Assembly: GCA_963710665.1 (NCBI GenBank)
Contig: CAVQBC010000006.1
Span: 372,001 to 436,000, forward strand
Direction of reading: 5' to 3'
DNA: 64,000 nt
DNA from: CAVQBC01 sp963710665
GTDB lineage: Bacteria; Actinomycetota; Thermoleophilia; Solirubrobacterales; Solirubrobacteraceae
This document shows, in pieces, positions 51,143 through 59,563 of the stretch; within the stretch, counting starts at the first letter, position 1; every line of letters begins with the position of its first letter. The notes beneath the pieces are model-generated. The model saw only the letters and a program-made list of their open reading frames with translations, was not told the origin of the DNA and made no database searches. The position numbers and the translations under genes were made by a program.

Positions 51143-52131
51143 GCGGCCTCCTTCTCCTCGACGAGGTCCTCGTCGGGTGGCTGCTCCTCCGCCGGGTGCC
51201 CGGTCAGCGCCAGGAACACCTCGTCGAGGCTCGGCTGGCTGAGCGCGAAGCCCGCGATGCGCACGCCCGCGCGGTTGAGCTCGGCCACCGCCTCGGCGGC
51301 CCGGTCGGCGTCGGCGCAGGGCGCGGACAGCGCCGCGGGATCGGGCTCGAGGTGCACGGCGTCGAGCCGCCGGGCCAGCACCTGCTCGGCCTGCTCGCGC
51401 TGGCCGGGCTCGAGCAGCCGCACGTGCAGCGCCCCGGAGCCCACCGAGGCCTTCAGCTGGGCGGGCGTGCCCTCGGCGATCACCCGGCCGTGGTCGATCA
51501 CCGCGATCCCGTCCGCGAGCTGGTCGGCCTCGTCCAGGTACTGCGTGCAGAGCAGGATCGTCGTGCCCTCCGCGACGAGCGCCCGGACGATGTCCCACAC
51601 CTGGTTGCGCGAGCGCGGGTCGAGCCCGGTGGTCGGCTCGTCGAGGAACATGAGCTCCGGCGTGACGACGATGCTCGCGGCGATGTCGAGCCGGCGCCGC
51701 ATGCCGCCCGAGTAGTGCTTGACCAGCCGGTTGGCCGCGTCGGCGATCCCGAACGCCTCGAGCAGCTCGACGGCGCGCGCCTTGGCGGCGGCGCGCCGCA
51801 GGCCGAGCAGGCGGCCCAGCAGGACGAGGTTCTCGCGGCCGGTCAGATCCTCGTCGACGGAGGCGAGCTGCCCGGTGAGGCCGACGAGGCCGCGCACCGT
51901 GTCCGCCTCGCCGACGACGTCGTGCCCGAGCACGCGCGCCGAGCCGGCGTCGGGGCGCAGCAGCGTCGCGAGCATCCGGATCGTCGTCGTCTTGCCGGCG
52001 CCGTTCGGCCCGAGCACGCCGTAGACCGACCCGCTCCGCACGGCCAGGTCGACGCCGTCGACGGCGCGGGTCTGGCCGAACGACTTGACGAGGCCGGTGG
52101 CCTCTATGGCAAGAGCGGGCTGGACGGTCAT
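51139..52131 (-). CDS. ABC exporter ATP-binding protein (DrrA-like)
   Basis: A 330-residue ABC ATPase. Walker A is GPNGAGKTT (near 41), the signature YSGGMRRRLDIAAS, Walker B LMFLDEPTTGLDPRSRN. The DrrA-type C-terminal extension (about 225-310) contains QPSLDEVFLALTGH. It works with the ABC-2 permease as a heterotetramer exporting a hydrophobic compound. It heads an operon followed by permease, histidine kinase and acetyltransferase. It is divergent from the oxidoreductase. Confidence 0.92.
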   Translation of the reverse strand: MTVQPALAIEATGLVKSFGQTRAVDGVDLAVRSGSVYGVLGPNGAGKTTTIRMLATLLRPDAGSARVLGHDVVGEADTVRGLVGLTGQLASVDEDLTGRENLVLLGRLLGLRRAAAKARAVELLEAFGIADAANRLVKHYSGGMRRRLDIAASIVVTPELMFLDEPTTGLDPRSRNQVWDIVRALVAEGTTILLCTQYLDEADQLADGIAVIDHGRVIAEGTPAQLKASVGSGALHVRLLEPGQREQAEQVLARRLDAVHLEPDPAALSAPCADADRAAEAVAELNRAGVRIAGFALSQPSLDEVFLALTGHPAEEQPPDEDLVEEKEAA

Positions 52132-52290
52132 CTGGCTCCTCGGGTGGTGGCAGGCGGCACCGGAGAACTGTGCGCGGATTTCTCCGCTTCATCAAGTGCT
52201 GTGTACTTGGACCACGAACCCCGGAGAAACTCATCGCGCCGGGCAGGTCAGGCTACAAGTTCAAGTGCGCTTCAAGTCAAGGGACTCACG
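52132..52290. promoter_or_regulatory. Divergent control region rich in CAAGT and CGGAGAA repeats
   Basis: The 159-bp gap between the exporter operon and the oxidoreductase gene holds two repeated words. CGGAGAA occurs at 52161 and 52222, with its complement TTCTCCG at 52180 (perfect 7-bp inverted pair, 12-base spacer). CAAGT occurs at 52193, 52256, 52262 and 52273, with ACTTG at 52205 (7-base spacer). The word spacing suggests operator half-sites. No known consensus is matched. Confidence 0.45.
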
Positions 52291-53271
52291 ATGAAGGCGG
52301 TCGTCCAGGACAGGTACGGCGCACCCGACGTCCTCGAGCTCCGGGACATCGACGCCCCGGCGGTCGCGGACGGCGAGGTGCTGGTGCGCGTTCGCGCGGC
52401 GTCCGTCAACGCCGCCGACTGGCACTTCATGCGCGGCCTGCCCTACGTCATGCGCGTCGTGGGCTCCGGCATGGGGTTCGGGGTCTCCGGGCCGAAGAGC
52501 CGGGTGCGCGGCCTCGACGTGGCCGGGGTCGTGGAGGCGGCCGGCCCGAACGCGCGGCGCCTCCGGCCGGGTGACGAGGTCTACGGGGAGGGCACCGGCG
52601 CGTTCGCCGAGCTCGCGTCCGTCTCCGAGGCCGCACTGGCCGTCAAGCCGGCCAATCTCACGTTCGAGGAGGCGGCGGCCATGCCCGTCGCGGCAGGCAC
52701 CGCCCTCCACGGCCTCCAGGCGGCGGGGCGGATCAAGCCGGGGCAGAAGGTCCTCATCCTCGGCGCGTCGGGAGGGGTGGGCACCTTTGCCGTGCAGCTC
52801 GCGAAGGCGTTCGGAGCGGACGTGACCGCCGTGTGCAGCACGCGGCACGTCGACCAGGCGCGCTCGATCGGGGCGGACCGGGTCATCGACTACACCAGGG
52901 ACGACTTCACCCGCCAGGCGGCGCGCTACGACCTGATCTTCAACGTCGCGGGAGCCCGCGCGCTGGCGGACCTCCGCCGCGCGCTGACCCCGAGCGGCAC
53001 GCTCGTGCTCTCGAGCGGCGACGGGGGGAGCTGGTTCGGGCCCCTGGGCCGGATGGTTGCCGCGGTCGCGGTGTCGCCGTTCGTCCGTCAGCGCCTGCGG
53101 CCCTCGGCGCCGAAGCCGAGCCGCGAGAGCCTCGATGTCCTCCGGGAGCTCGCCGAGCGCGGGGCCGTCGCGCCGGTCATCGACCGCTCGTACCCGCTGA
53201 GCGCGGCCTCTGAGGCGATCCGGTACGTGGAGCAGGGGCACGCCGGGGGAAAGGTCGTCCTCACCGTGTGA
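52291..53271 (+). CDS. Zinc-independent MDR alcohol dehydrogenase/quinone reductase
   Basis: A 326-residue medium-chain dehydrogenase/reductase. The catalytic-domain start MKAVVQDRYGAPDVLELRDI and the Rossmann signature GASGGVGTFAVQLAKAFGAD (about 153-172) match the quinone oxidoreductase-like group. Zinc-ligand Cys/His of classical alcohol dehydrogenases are missing. NADPH is favoured by the small residue after the glycines. It converges on the HxlR gene (13-bp gap); the repeat-rich leader suggests tight regulation. Confidence 0.88.
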   Translation: MKAVVQDRYGAPDVLELRDIDAPAVADGEVLVRVRAASVNAADWHFMRGLPYVMRVVGSGMGFGVSGPKSRVRGLDVAGVVEAAGPNARRLRPGDEVYGEGTGAFAELASVSEAALAVKPANLTFEEAAAMPVAAGTALHGLQAAGRIKPGQKVLILGASGGVGTFAVQLAKAFGADVTAVCSTRHVDQARSIGADRVIDYTRDDFTRQAARYDLIFNVAGARALADLRRALTPSGTLVLSSGDGGSWFGPLGRMVAAVAVSPFVRQRLRPSAPKPSRESLDVLRELAERGAVAPVIDRSYPLSAASEAIRYVEQGHAGGKVVLTV

Positions 53272-53284
53272 GGCGCGACCGGCC

Positions 53285-53947
53285 CTACGCCTGCTCCGGC
53301 GCGGGCGCCGGGAACAGGCGCAGGAAGCGCTCGGCGGCCTGCTCGTCGCCCTCCAGCTCGAGGGCGCCGGAGCCTCGCGCGTCGGCGAGCGGCAGGCCCT
53401 GCCAGAGCAGCGCGGCGAGCGTGCCGGAATCCGTGGTGAGGGTGGCGGCGGGCCGCCCGCCGTCGCCGCGCGCGAGCTCCAGGCGCCCGCCGGCCACGGC
53501 GGCGCGGAAGCGGTCCTCGCCGAGGCGCAGCTCATAGGACTCGCTCAGGTCGCCGGCGGCGCCGGGGTCGAAGACCGTCTTGAGCGCGATCATCGTGGCG
53601 TCGGGGCTCATCCACGGCTCGCCGGGCCCGAACGGGACGGCGGCCCCCCAGCGGCCGAGCTCGAGCACCACGGGCTCGAGCGCCTGCCCGCGCGCGGTGA
53701 GCTCGTACACCTGCGACCCGGCGGGCGGCGGCAGCCTGCGGCGGCGCACGACGCCGGACGCCGCGAGCTCGCGCAGGCGCTGGGAGAGGATGTCGGGGCT
53801 GAGGCCGGGCAGGCCCGCGCGCAGGTCGGTGAAGCGCTTGGGGCCGAGCAGCAGCTCGCGCACGACGAGCAGCGCCCAGCGCTCGCCCACGACGTCGAGC
53901 GCGCGCGCGACGCCGCAGCGGTCGCCATAGGTGCGCCGTCCGGCCAT
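53285..53947 (-). CDS. HxlR-family regulator with SCP2-like C-terminal domain
   Basis: A 220-residue protein. The winged helix (about 8-100) reads CGVARALDVVGERWALLVVR and ELLLGPKRFTDL, the HxlR start with an N-terminal Cys (C11). The C-terminal half (about 125-215; RFRAAVAGGRLELARGDGG and TLAALLWQGLPLADARGSG) resembles a sterol-carrier (SCP2) fold, a ligand pocket. This fusion occurs in actinomycetes. It may regulate the adjacent oxidoreductase or the exporter. Its ligand is unknown. Confidence 0.85.
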   Translation of the reverse strand: MAGRRTYGDRCGVARALDVVGERWALLVVRELLLGPKRFTDLRAGLPGLSPDILSQRLRELAASGVVRRRRLPPPAGSQVYELTARGQALEPVVLELGRWGAAVPFGPGEPWMSPDATMIALKTVFDPGAAGDLSESYELRLGEDRFRAAVAGGRLELARGDGGRPAATLTTDSGTLAALLWQGLPLADARGSGALELEGDEQAAERFLRLFPAPAPEQA

Positions 53948-54028
53948 GCGGAGGAGTCTAGATCCGGGTTCCCACCCTCTCGGTTGGCAACTCCAACCCC
54001 CCGGCCGGCCGCGGTAGGGTCACCGGCG

Positions 54029-54421
54029 ATGGCCGATCTCCCCGACGGCGTCCGCGACCTCGTCGACGGGCCGAACTTCGCCCACGTCGCCACCGTGCTG
54101 CCGGACGGCGGGCCGCACAGCGTTCCCGTGTGGATCGGGCTCGAGGGCGACCGGATCGCGTTCTTCACGCTGCCGGACTCGCGCAAGGCGCGCAACCTCG
54201 ACCGCGACCCGCGGGTGGCGATCTCGATCACCGACCGCGAGCAGCCCTACGTGATGGCGCGGGTCAGCGGCCGCGTCGCCGAGCGGCTGGAGGGCGACGC
54301 CGCGCTGGGAGTCATCGACCGGATCGCCGCCAAGTACCGCGGGACCCCGTATCCGCAGCGCGAGGACAACATCGCCTACCTGATCGAGCCCGAGCGGGCC
54401 TCGGCGCACGACTACCGCTGA
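54029..54421 (+). CDS. PPOX-class, probably F420-dependent protein
   Basis: A 130-residue split-barrel protein. FAHVATVLPDGGPHSVPVWI and SRKARNLDRDPRVAISI are the Rv1155-like hallmarks; in that group they bind F420 or FMN. The ATG at 54029 fits the family's N-terminus better than a start 15 codons upstream. It converges on the small membrane gene with 11 bp between stops. Substrate unknown. Confidence 0.85.
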   Translation: MADLPDGVRDLVDGPNFAHVATVLPDGGPHSVPVWIGLEGDRIAFFTLPDSRKARNLDRDPRVAISITDREQPYVMARVSGRVAERLEGDAALGVIDRIAAKYRGTPYPQREDNIAYLIEPERASAHDYR

Positions 54422-54432
54422 GCGGCGGCGCC

Positions 54433-54600
54433 TCAGACGAGCAGGATCAGCAGCAGCGCGATCACGATCACGACGGCGAGGATCGACGTGGCGACCGCCG
54501 CCTGCCACTGGTTGCGCCAGAAGTCCGGCTTCGCCTTGTCGCGCGAATGGCGGCCCTCCGGCGGCTCGCCCGTCCAGTCGTCGTCGTCGCGCCCGCCCAT
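54433..54600 (-). CDS. Tail-anchored small membrane protein
   Basis: A 55-residue protein. The N-terminal 30 residues are polar (GGRDDDDWTGEPPEGR), with one helix from about 35 to the end (AAVATSILAVVIVIALLLIL). The ATG is 2 bp after the cyclase stop, so it is the last gene of the ThDP enzyme-cyclase operon. It may anchor or stabilise one of those enzymes; no family is recognised. Confidence 0.72.
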   Translation of the reverse strand: MGGRDDDDWTGEPPEGRHSRDKAKPDFWRNQWQAAVATSILAVVIVIALLLILLV

Positions 54601-54602
54601 GC

Positions 54603-55388
54603 TCACGCCCCCGCCGGGACCAGCGCGAGCGCCCGGGCCGGGCTCCCCGTGCCGCCCTCCAGGCGCAGCGGGGCGACGACGAGCACCGCGCCGGTCGGCG
54701 GCAGCTCGGCCAGGTTCGCGAGCTGGGTGAGGCCGTACTTGCCGGCGCCCAGCAGGTGGTGGTGGGCCGGGAACGGCGGGTCGAAGCCGCCGGCCGCGCC
54801 GGCGTCGGTGCCGACCGTCTCGACCCCGAAGCCGGCGATCGGGCGCTCCTGCGCGAGCCACAGCGCGCACGCCGCGTCCGGGCCGGGCGTCTGCGGTCGC
54901 CCCGAGGACGCGTTGAGGAACGCCTCCTGGTCGTGGGCGCGCGCGTCCCAGCCGGTGCGCAGCAGCAGCCAGGACCCGTCCGGCAGCCGCCCGTGCTCGG
55001 CCTCGAAGGCCTCGACGTCGGCGACCGTCAGCAGGTAGTCGGGGTCCGCGGCCGCCTCGGCCGACTTGTCGATCACCACCGCGGGGCCGACCAGGCGGGA
55101 GGCCGGGACCGACCCGAGATCCTCGCCGTCGCGGCCGCTGATCCAGTGGATCGGCGCGTCGAAGTGCGTGCCGACGTGCTCGCCGATCTCGAGCCAGCTC
55201 CACGCCCACGCAGGGCCGCGGTCGTCGTAGCGGCTGATCTCGTGGCGGGTCAGCCCGGGGGTGTTCGCGAACGGCTCCGGGAGCTGGATCACGGGCGTGG
55301 TCTCGCTCAGCGGCTGCGTGAGGTCGACGACGCGGACGGCGCCGGAGGCGAGGGCGGCGGCGAGATCGGCGACGGCGGTGGACGGCAT
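54603..55388 (-). CDS. Cyclase-family (kynurenine formamidase-like) protein
   Basis: A 261-residue protein of the cyclase/KynB superfamily. The metal motif HVGTHFDAPIHW (family HxGTHxDxPxH) and the start VVDLTQPLSETTPV are present, as is GFGVETVGTDAG (the late Thr-Asp region). It hydrolyses an amide or lactone with Zn2+ or Mn2+; substrate unknown. It is between the ThDP enzyme and the small membrane protein in one operon. Confidence 0.88.
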   Translation of the reverse strand: MPSTAVADLAAALASGAVRVVDLTQPLSETTPVIQLPEPFANTPGLTRHEISRYDDRGPAWAWSWLEIGEHVGTHFDAPIHWISGRDGEDLGSVPASRLVGPAVVIDKSAEAAADPDYLLTVADVEAFEAEHGRLPDGSWLLLRTGWDARAHDQEAFLNASSGRPQTPGPDAACALWLAQERPIAGFGVETVGTDAGAAGGFDPPFPAHHHLLGAGKYGLTQLANLAELPPTGAVLVVAPLRLEGGTGSPARALALVPAGA

Positions 55389-55414
55389 GGGGCTCCTGGA
55401 TCGTGGGTGGGCGG

Positions 55415-57073
55415 TCATCCGGCGCGGAAGGCCTCCTCGAGCCACTCGCCGCAGATGCCGGGGTCGACCTTGGCGTCGACCAGCAGCGGGCCCTCCGGCG
55501 CGGCGAGCCAGCGCTCGACGGCGCCGAGGTCGTCGAGCGAGCGCACCGTGACCCCGCCGCCGCCCGCCGCGCGGGCGAGCGCCGCGAGGTCGGCGTCGGG
55601 GAAGCACACGAGGTCGACCGGGTGGCCCTGCGGCCCGAAGTGGTGGACCTCGGCGCCGTAGGCCGCGTCGTCGTAGACGAGGATCAGCAGCCGCAGCCCG
55701 AGGCGGGCCGCGGTCTCGAGCTCGCTCAGCGCCATCAGCGCCCCGCCGTCGCCGAGCGCGGCCACCGTCACGCGGTCGGGCCGCGCCACCGCGGCGCCGA
55801 TCGCGCTGCCGAGGCCGAGCCCGACGGCCTGGAAGCCGTTGGAGAACACCCAGGAGGCGGCGTCGGGGACGTCGAGGTACATCGCCGGCCAGCCGAGGAA
55901 CGCGCCGGAGTCCACCGCCACCGTGCGCTGCTCCGGCAGCAGCCGGTCGAGCGCGATGCTCAGCGTGCGGGGATCGATGGTGCCGTCGGCGCCGCCGGCC
56001 TCGAACGGCTCGTCGCGCCACCGGCGCCGGGCGATCTGCTCCGCGAGCTCGGGCGTCCGCACGCCCTCCTGGGCGAAGCCGCGGGCGGCGAGCTCGGCGT
56101 CGAGGTCCCGGGCGGTCTCGCCGGCGTCGCCGATGATCCCCAGCTCCACCGGCCGGTGGGCCCCGATGGCGTCGGGCTCGAGGTCGACCTGGACGATCCG
56201 CGCCTCCGGGCCGAGGAGCGCCCCGTGGCTCGTCGTCCACTGGTTGAGCGCCGCGCCGAACGCGAGCACGAGGTCGGCACGCGGCAGCAGGGAGGCGGCC
56301 AGCGGCGTGGCGAAGCCGCCGGAGATCCCGGTCGCGTAGGGGAGGCCCGCGAACAGCCCGTTGGCGACCGCGGAGGTGGTCAGCAGCGCGCCGATGCGCT
56401 CACCGAGCGCCTCCAGCGGGTCGCGCGCGCCGGCCAGCACGGCGCCGCGGCCGGCCACGATCAGCGGGCGCTCGGAGTGCTCGACGAGGTCGGCGGCGGC
56501 CGCGACGGCCTCCGGGGCCGGCCGGGGGCGGTGCAGGCCCGGCGCGGGAGGTGGGCCCGCCCGAACCGGCGGTGGCAGATCGGGCGCGGGCTGCGCCTGC
56601 ACGTCGATCGGGAGCATGAGCACGACCGGGCGGCGCTCGACCTCCGCCCGGCGCAGCGCGCGCCGCGCGTCGGCGACCGCGGTGGCCGGCCCGTGGATGC
56701 GCTCGGCGACGGCGCCGACCGACTCGACGAGCCCGTGCTGGTCGATGCGGAAGTTCGACCGCACCGCTGCCGCGGGGGTGTCGGCGGCGAGCACGAGCAG
56801 CGGCGTGCGGCTCTTGGCGGCCTCCGCGAGCGCGGTGAGCGTGTTCGTGAGCCCCGGCCCCTGGTGGACGCTCGCCACGCCCACGCGCCCGCTCACGCGC
56901 GCCCACCCGTCGGCCATGCTCACCGCGCCGCTCTCGTGGCGGGATGACGCGAAGCGAGCGCCGCGGGCGGCCAGCGCGTTGGTGACGAGGAGGTTGCCGC
57001 TGCCGAGGAGCCCGAAGACCGTGTCGACGCCCTGCTCGGCGAGCGCCGCGCCCACCGCCTCTGCGACCTGCAT
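55415..57073 (-). CDS. Thiamine-diphosphate-dependent enzyme (acetolactate-synthase-like)
   Basis: A 552-residue ThDP enzyme. Catalytic Glu is E47 in SSRHESGAVSMADGWAR. The middle domain contains LIVAGRGAVLAGARD. The ThDP-binding motif begins ALGDGGALMALSELETAARL and continues to the DDAAYG position. The family includes acetolactate synthase, benzoylformate decarboxylase and oxalyl-CoA decarboxylase. AGGAGGACGCGCGGG precedes the ATG. It is divergent from the GlcD-type oxidase (64-bp gap) and upstream of the cyclase. Confidence 0.9.
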   Translation of the reverse strand: MQVAEAVGAALAEQGVDTVFGLLGSGNLLVTNALAARGARFASSRHESGAVSMADGWARVSGRVGVASVHQGPGLTNTLTALAEAAKSRTPLLVLAADTPAAAVRSNFRIDQHGLVESVGAVAERIHGPATAVADARRALRRAEVERRPVVLMLPIDVQAQPAPDLPPPVRAGPPPAPGLHRPRPAPEAVAAAADLVEHSERPLIVAGRGAVLAGARDPLEALGERIGALLTTSAVANGLFAGLPYATGISGGFATPLAASLLPRADLVLAFGAALNQWTTSHGALLGPEARIVQVDLEPDAIGAHRPVELGIIGDAGETARDLDAELAARGFAQEGVRTPELAEQIARRRWRDEPFEAGGADGTIDPRTLSIALDRLLPEQRTVAVDSGAFLGWPAMYLDVPDAASWVFSNGFQAVGLGLGSAIGAAVARPDRVTVAALGDGGALMALSELETAARLGLRLLILVYDDAAYGAEVHHFGPQGHPVDLVCFPDADLAALARAAGGGGVTVRSLDDLGAVERWLAAPEGPLLVDAKVDPGICGEWLEEAFRAG

Positions 57074-57137
57074 CCCGCGCGTCCTCCTGTTCGACCGGGC
57101 GCAAGTATGACGCCGCCGGGGAACTACGATCCGCCCG

Positions 57138-58532
57138 ATGGACACCCGCGCCCCCACCGCCCCCGAGCTGCTCGCCGACCTCGCCGCCGCGGTCGGAGCC
57201 GAGCAGCTCTCGACCGGCGACGACGACCGGCTGCGTCACGGGACCGACGAGTCCTGGCACGACCCGGCCCCGCCCGACGCCGTCGTCTACCCCGGCAGCA
57301 CCGAGGAGGTGGTGGCCGTGGTGCGGGCCTGCGCCGCGCACCGGACGCCGCTGATCCCGTTCGGGGCGGGCAGCTCGCTCGAGGGGCACGTCGCCGCGCT
57401 GCACGGCGGCGTGTGCATCGACATGACGCGCATGAACCGCATCCTCCGCGTGTCCGTGGAGGACATGGACGCCACGGTGGAGGCGGGCGTGACGCGCCTG
57501 CAGCTCGAGGCCAAGCTGCGGCCCGAGGGCGTCTTCTACCCGGTCGATCCGGGCGCCGACGCGACGATCGGCGGGATGATCGCCACCGGCGCCTCCGGCA
57601 CCACCACCGTGCGCTACGGCGGCACCCGCGAGAACGTGCTCGCGCTGCGCGCCGTGACCGCGGACGGCCGGGTGATCACCACCGGCACCCGGGCGCGCAA
57701 GTCGTCGGCCGGCTACGACCTGACCCACCTGCTGATCGGCTCCGAGGGGACGCTCGGAGTGGTCACCGAGGCGACGCTGCGGCTGCGGCCGACGCCCGAG
57801 GCGATGTCGGCCGCCGTGTGCGCGTTCCCGACGCTCGACGCCGCGGTGGACTGCGTGATCGCCGTCTCGCAGTACGGGATCGCCGTGGCGCGCATCGAGC
57901 TGCTCGACGAGGCGTCGATGGACGCGGTCGAGCGCCGGTTCGAGCTCGGCTACGCGATCGCGCCGACGCTCTTCCTCGAGTTCCACGGGAGCGACGCCGA
58001 GGTGCGCGAGCAGGCTGCCGCGGTGGGCGAGCTCGCGGAGGAGCACGGCTCGGCCGGCTTCACCTGGACCACCGACGAGAGCGAGCGCCGCCGCCTGTGG
58101 GACGCCCGCCACCGCGCCTACGAGGCCGGGCTCGCCCTGCGCGCGGGGGCGCGCATCTTCACGGCCGACGCCTGCGTGCCGATCTCGCGCCTCGCCGAGA
58201 CCATCAAGCTCACCCGCCGCGACATCGACGAGGCCGGCATCCTCGCGCCGATCCTCGGGCACGTGGGCGACGGCAACTTCCACGTGATGTTCGTCCTCGA
58301 GCCCGGCGACGAGGAGGGGCTCGAGGTGGTCAAGCGCCTCAACGACCGGCTGGTGGAGCGGGCGATCGCGGCCGAGGGCACCTGCACCGGCGAGCACGGG
58401 GTCGGCTACGGCAAGTCGGGCTATCTGGTGGCCGAGCGCGGCCGGGAGGCGGTCGACGCGATGCGCGCGGTGAAGGCCGCGCTCGACCCCGAGGGGCTCT
58501 TGAACCCGGGGAAGGTCCTCCCCGACCCCTAG
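57138..58532 (+). CDS. FAD-binding oxidase, GlcD/D-lactate dehydrogenase type
   Basis: A 464-residue flavoprotein. The PCMH-type FAD domain has PFGAGSSLEGHVAA and IATGASGTTTVRYGGTRENV. The C-terminal domain has GHVGDGNFHVMFV and TCTGEHGVGYGKSGYL. It oxidises a D-2-hydroxy acid (glycolate, D-lactate or similar). It lacks the CCG iron-sulfur domain of GlpC/GlcF partners. Divergent from the ThDP enzyme, with which it may share a pathway. Confidence 0.92.
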   Translation: MDTRAPTAPELLADLAAAVGAEQLSTGDDDRLRHGTDESWHDPAPPDAVVYPGSTEEVVAVVRACAAHRTPLIPFGAGSSLEGHVAALHGGVCIDMTRMNRILRVSVEDMDATVEAGVTRLQLEAKLRPEGVFYPVDPGADATIGGMIATGASGTTTVRYGGTRENVLALRAVTADGRVITTGTRARKSSAGYDLTHLLIGSEGTLGVVTEATLRLRPTPEAMSAAVCAFPTLDAAVDCVIAVSQYGIAVARIELLDEASMDAVERRFELGYAIAPTLFLEFHGSDAEVREQAAAVGELAEEHGSAGFTWTTDESERRRLWDARHRAYEAGLALRAGARIFTADACVPISRLAETIKLTRRDIDEAGILAPILGHVGDGNFHVMFVLEPGDEEGLEVVKRLNDRLVERAIAAEGTCTGEHGVGYGKSGYLVAERGREAVDAMRAVKAALDPEGLLNPGKVLPDP

Positions 58533-58539
58533 ACGCGCG

Positions 58540-58623
58540 GGAGTTCGGCCTCGCCGCGGAAGGGCCCCTCGGCGACGCCGGTGGCCGAACTCCTAAGGCT
58601 GATCGCCCCCTGGGCGATCAGCC
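58540..58623. terminator. Tandem hairpins between convergent genes
   Basis: Two stems lie between the oxidase stop (58532) and the convergent gene's stop (58618-58620). The first pairs 58540-58550 with 58583-58593 (11 bp, GGAGTTCGGCC) and holds an inner 6-bp stem (TCGCCG with CGGCGA, 58551-58556 and 58570-58575). The second pairs GGCTGATCGCCC (58597-58608) with 58612-58623 across a 3-base loop. Such back-to-back hairpins probably end transcription from both sides. Confidence 0.65.
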
Positions 58624-58995
58624 CGGGGGCTCCTCCCCGGCCATCCCCTCGAGGAGGTCGAGGGCGGCGGCCTGGGCCGGCGTGGCGGCGACCTCGCCGT
58701 CGCCCAGGTCGTCGAGCTGGGGGAAGAAGCTCAGGTGGATCGCGATCTCGTCCTCGTCGGTGTCCTCGAAGACGATCACCGCTCGGCCGGGGGGCTCGCC
58801 CACCGGGTCCGGCTCGTCGTGGAGGGCGGCGCCGGCGGCGGCCAGCACCGCGACCGCGAGCTCGTGCCAGTGCGTGAGCGCCTGCTCGCGCTCGGCGTCC
58901 GTCATCTGCTCGAGGTGGTGGCGGTTGCGGTCGGCGAGCGCGGCCACGGCAGCGCGGACCGGCGCCTCGCCGAGGAGGTCGTCAGGAAGGGGCAC
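58618..58995 (-). CDS. Conserved hypothetical protein
   Basis: A 125-residue acidic soluble protein. Helices (LADRNRHHLEQMTDAEREQA and LTHWHELAVAV) are followed by short strands (RAVIVFEDTDEDEIAIHLSF) and a Leu/Glu-rich end. It has no family I can name. The GTG at 58995 removes an Arg-rich extension. Its stop codon is inside the second hairpin stem. Confidence 0.6.
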   Translation of the reverse strand: MPLPDDLLGEAPVRAAVAALADRNRHHLEQMTDAEREQALTHWHELAVAVLAAAGAALHDEPDPVGEPPGRAVIVFEDTDEDEIAIHLSFFPQLDDLGDGEVAATPAQAAALDLLEGMAGEEPPG

Positions 58996-59023
58996 GCCGC
59001 CAGTATGGCGCGCCGGAGGTAGC

Positions 59024-59563
59024 GTGCAACGAGTGAGCGAGAGGCGTGCCACACCGGCCGTCGATCTGGTGCCGTGGGGAGACGACGAGCTGGCGCTGCT
59101 CGAGCAGCTCGTGGGCGACCCGGCGATGATGGCCCACCTGGGCGGCCCCGAGAGCCCCGAGAAGATCGCCGAGCGCCAGGGCCGCTACGCGGCGGAGGGA
59201 TCCGGCATGTTCAAGATCGTCGACCTGGCGACGGGCACGGCGGTCGGGTCGGTCGGCTACTGGGAGCGCGCGTGGCGCGACGAGGAGGTCTACGAGGTGG
59301 GCTGGTCGGTGATCCCCGCCTTCCAGGGCCGCGGCCTCGCGGCCGCGGCGACCGCACAGCTCCTCGCGCTCGCGGGCGCGGAGGGCACTCGGCGCTACGC
59401 GCACGCGTATCCCTCGGTCGACAACGCGCCGTCGAACGGGCTCTGCCGCAAGCTCGGCTTCACGCTGCTCGGCGAGCACGGGTTCGAGTACCCGCCGGGC
59501 AACCCCATCCGCTGCAACGACTGGCGCTACGACCTGCGATCCGGACCCGGCCCGTCGCGCTGA
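59024..59563 (+). CDS. GNAT-family N-acetyltransferase
   Basis: A 179-residue GNAT. The acetyl-CoA motif A is VIPAFQGRGLAAAATAQLLA, with NAPSNGLCRKLGF (motif B) after it. It would transfer an acetyl group to an amine on a small molecule or protein; the substrate is open. GGAGG lies 4 bp before the GTG at 59024. The 3' end overlaps the monooxygenase gene by 37 bp. Confidence 0.88.
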   Translation: MQRVSERRATPAVDLVPWGDDELALLEQLVGDPAMMAHLGGPESPEKIAERQGRYAAEGSGMFKIVDLATGTAVGSVGYWERAWRDEEVYEVGWSVIPAFQGRGLAAAATAQLLALAGAEGTRRYAHAYPSVDNAPSNGLCRKLGFTLLGEHGFEYPPGNPIRCNDWRYDLRSGPGPSR

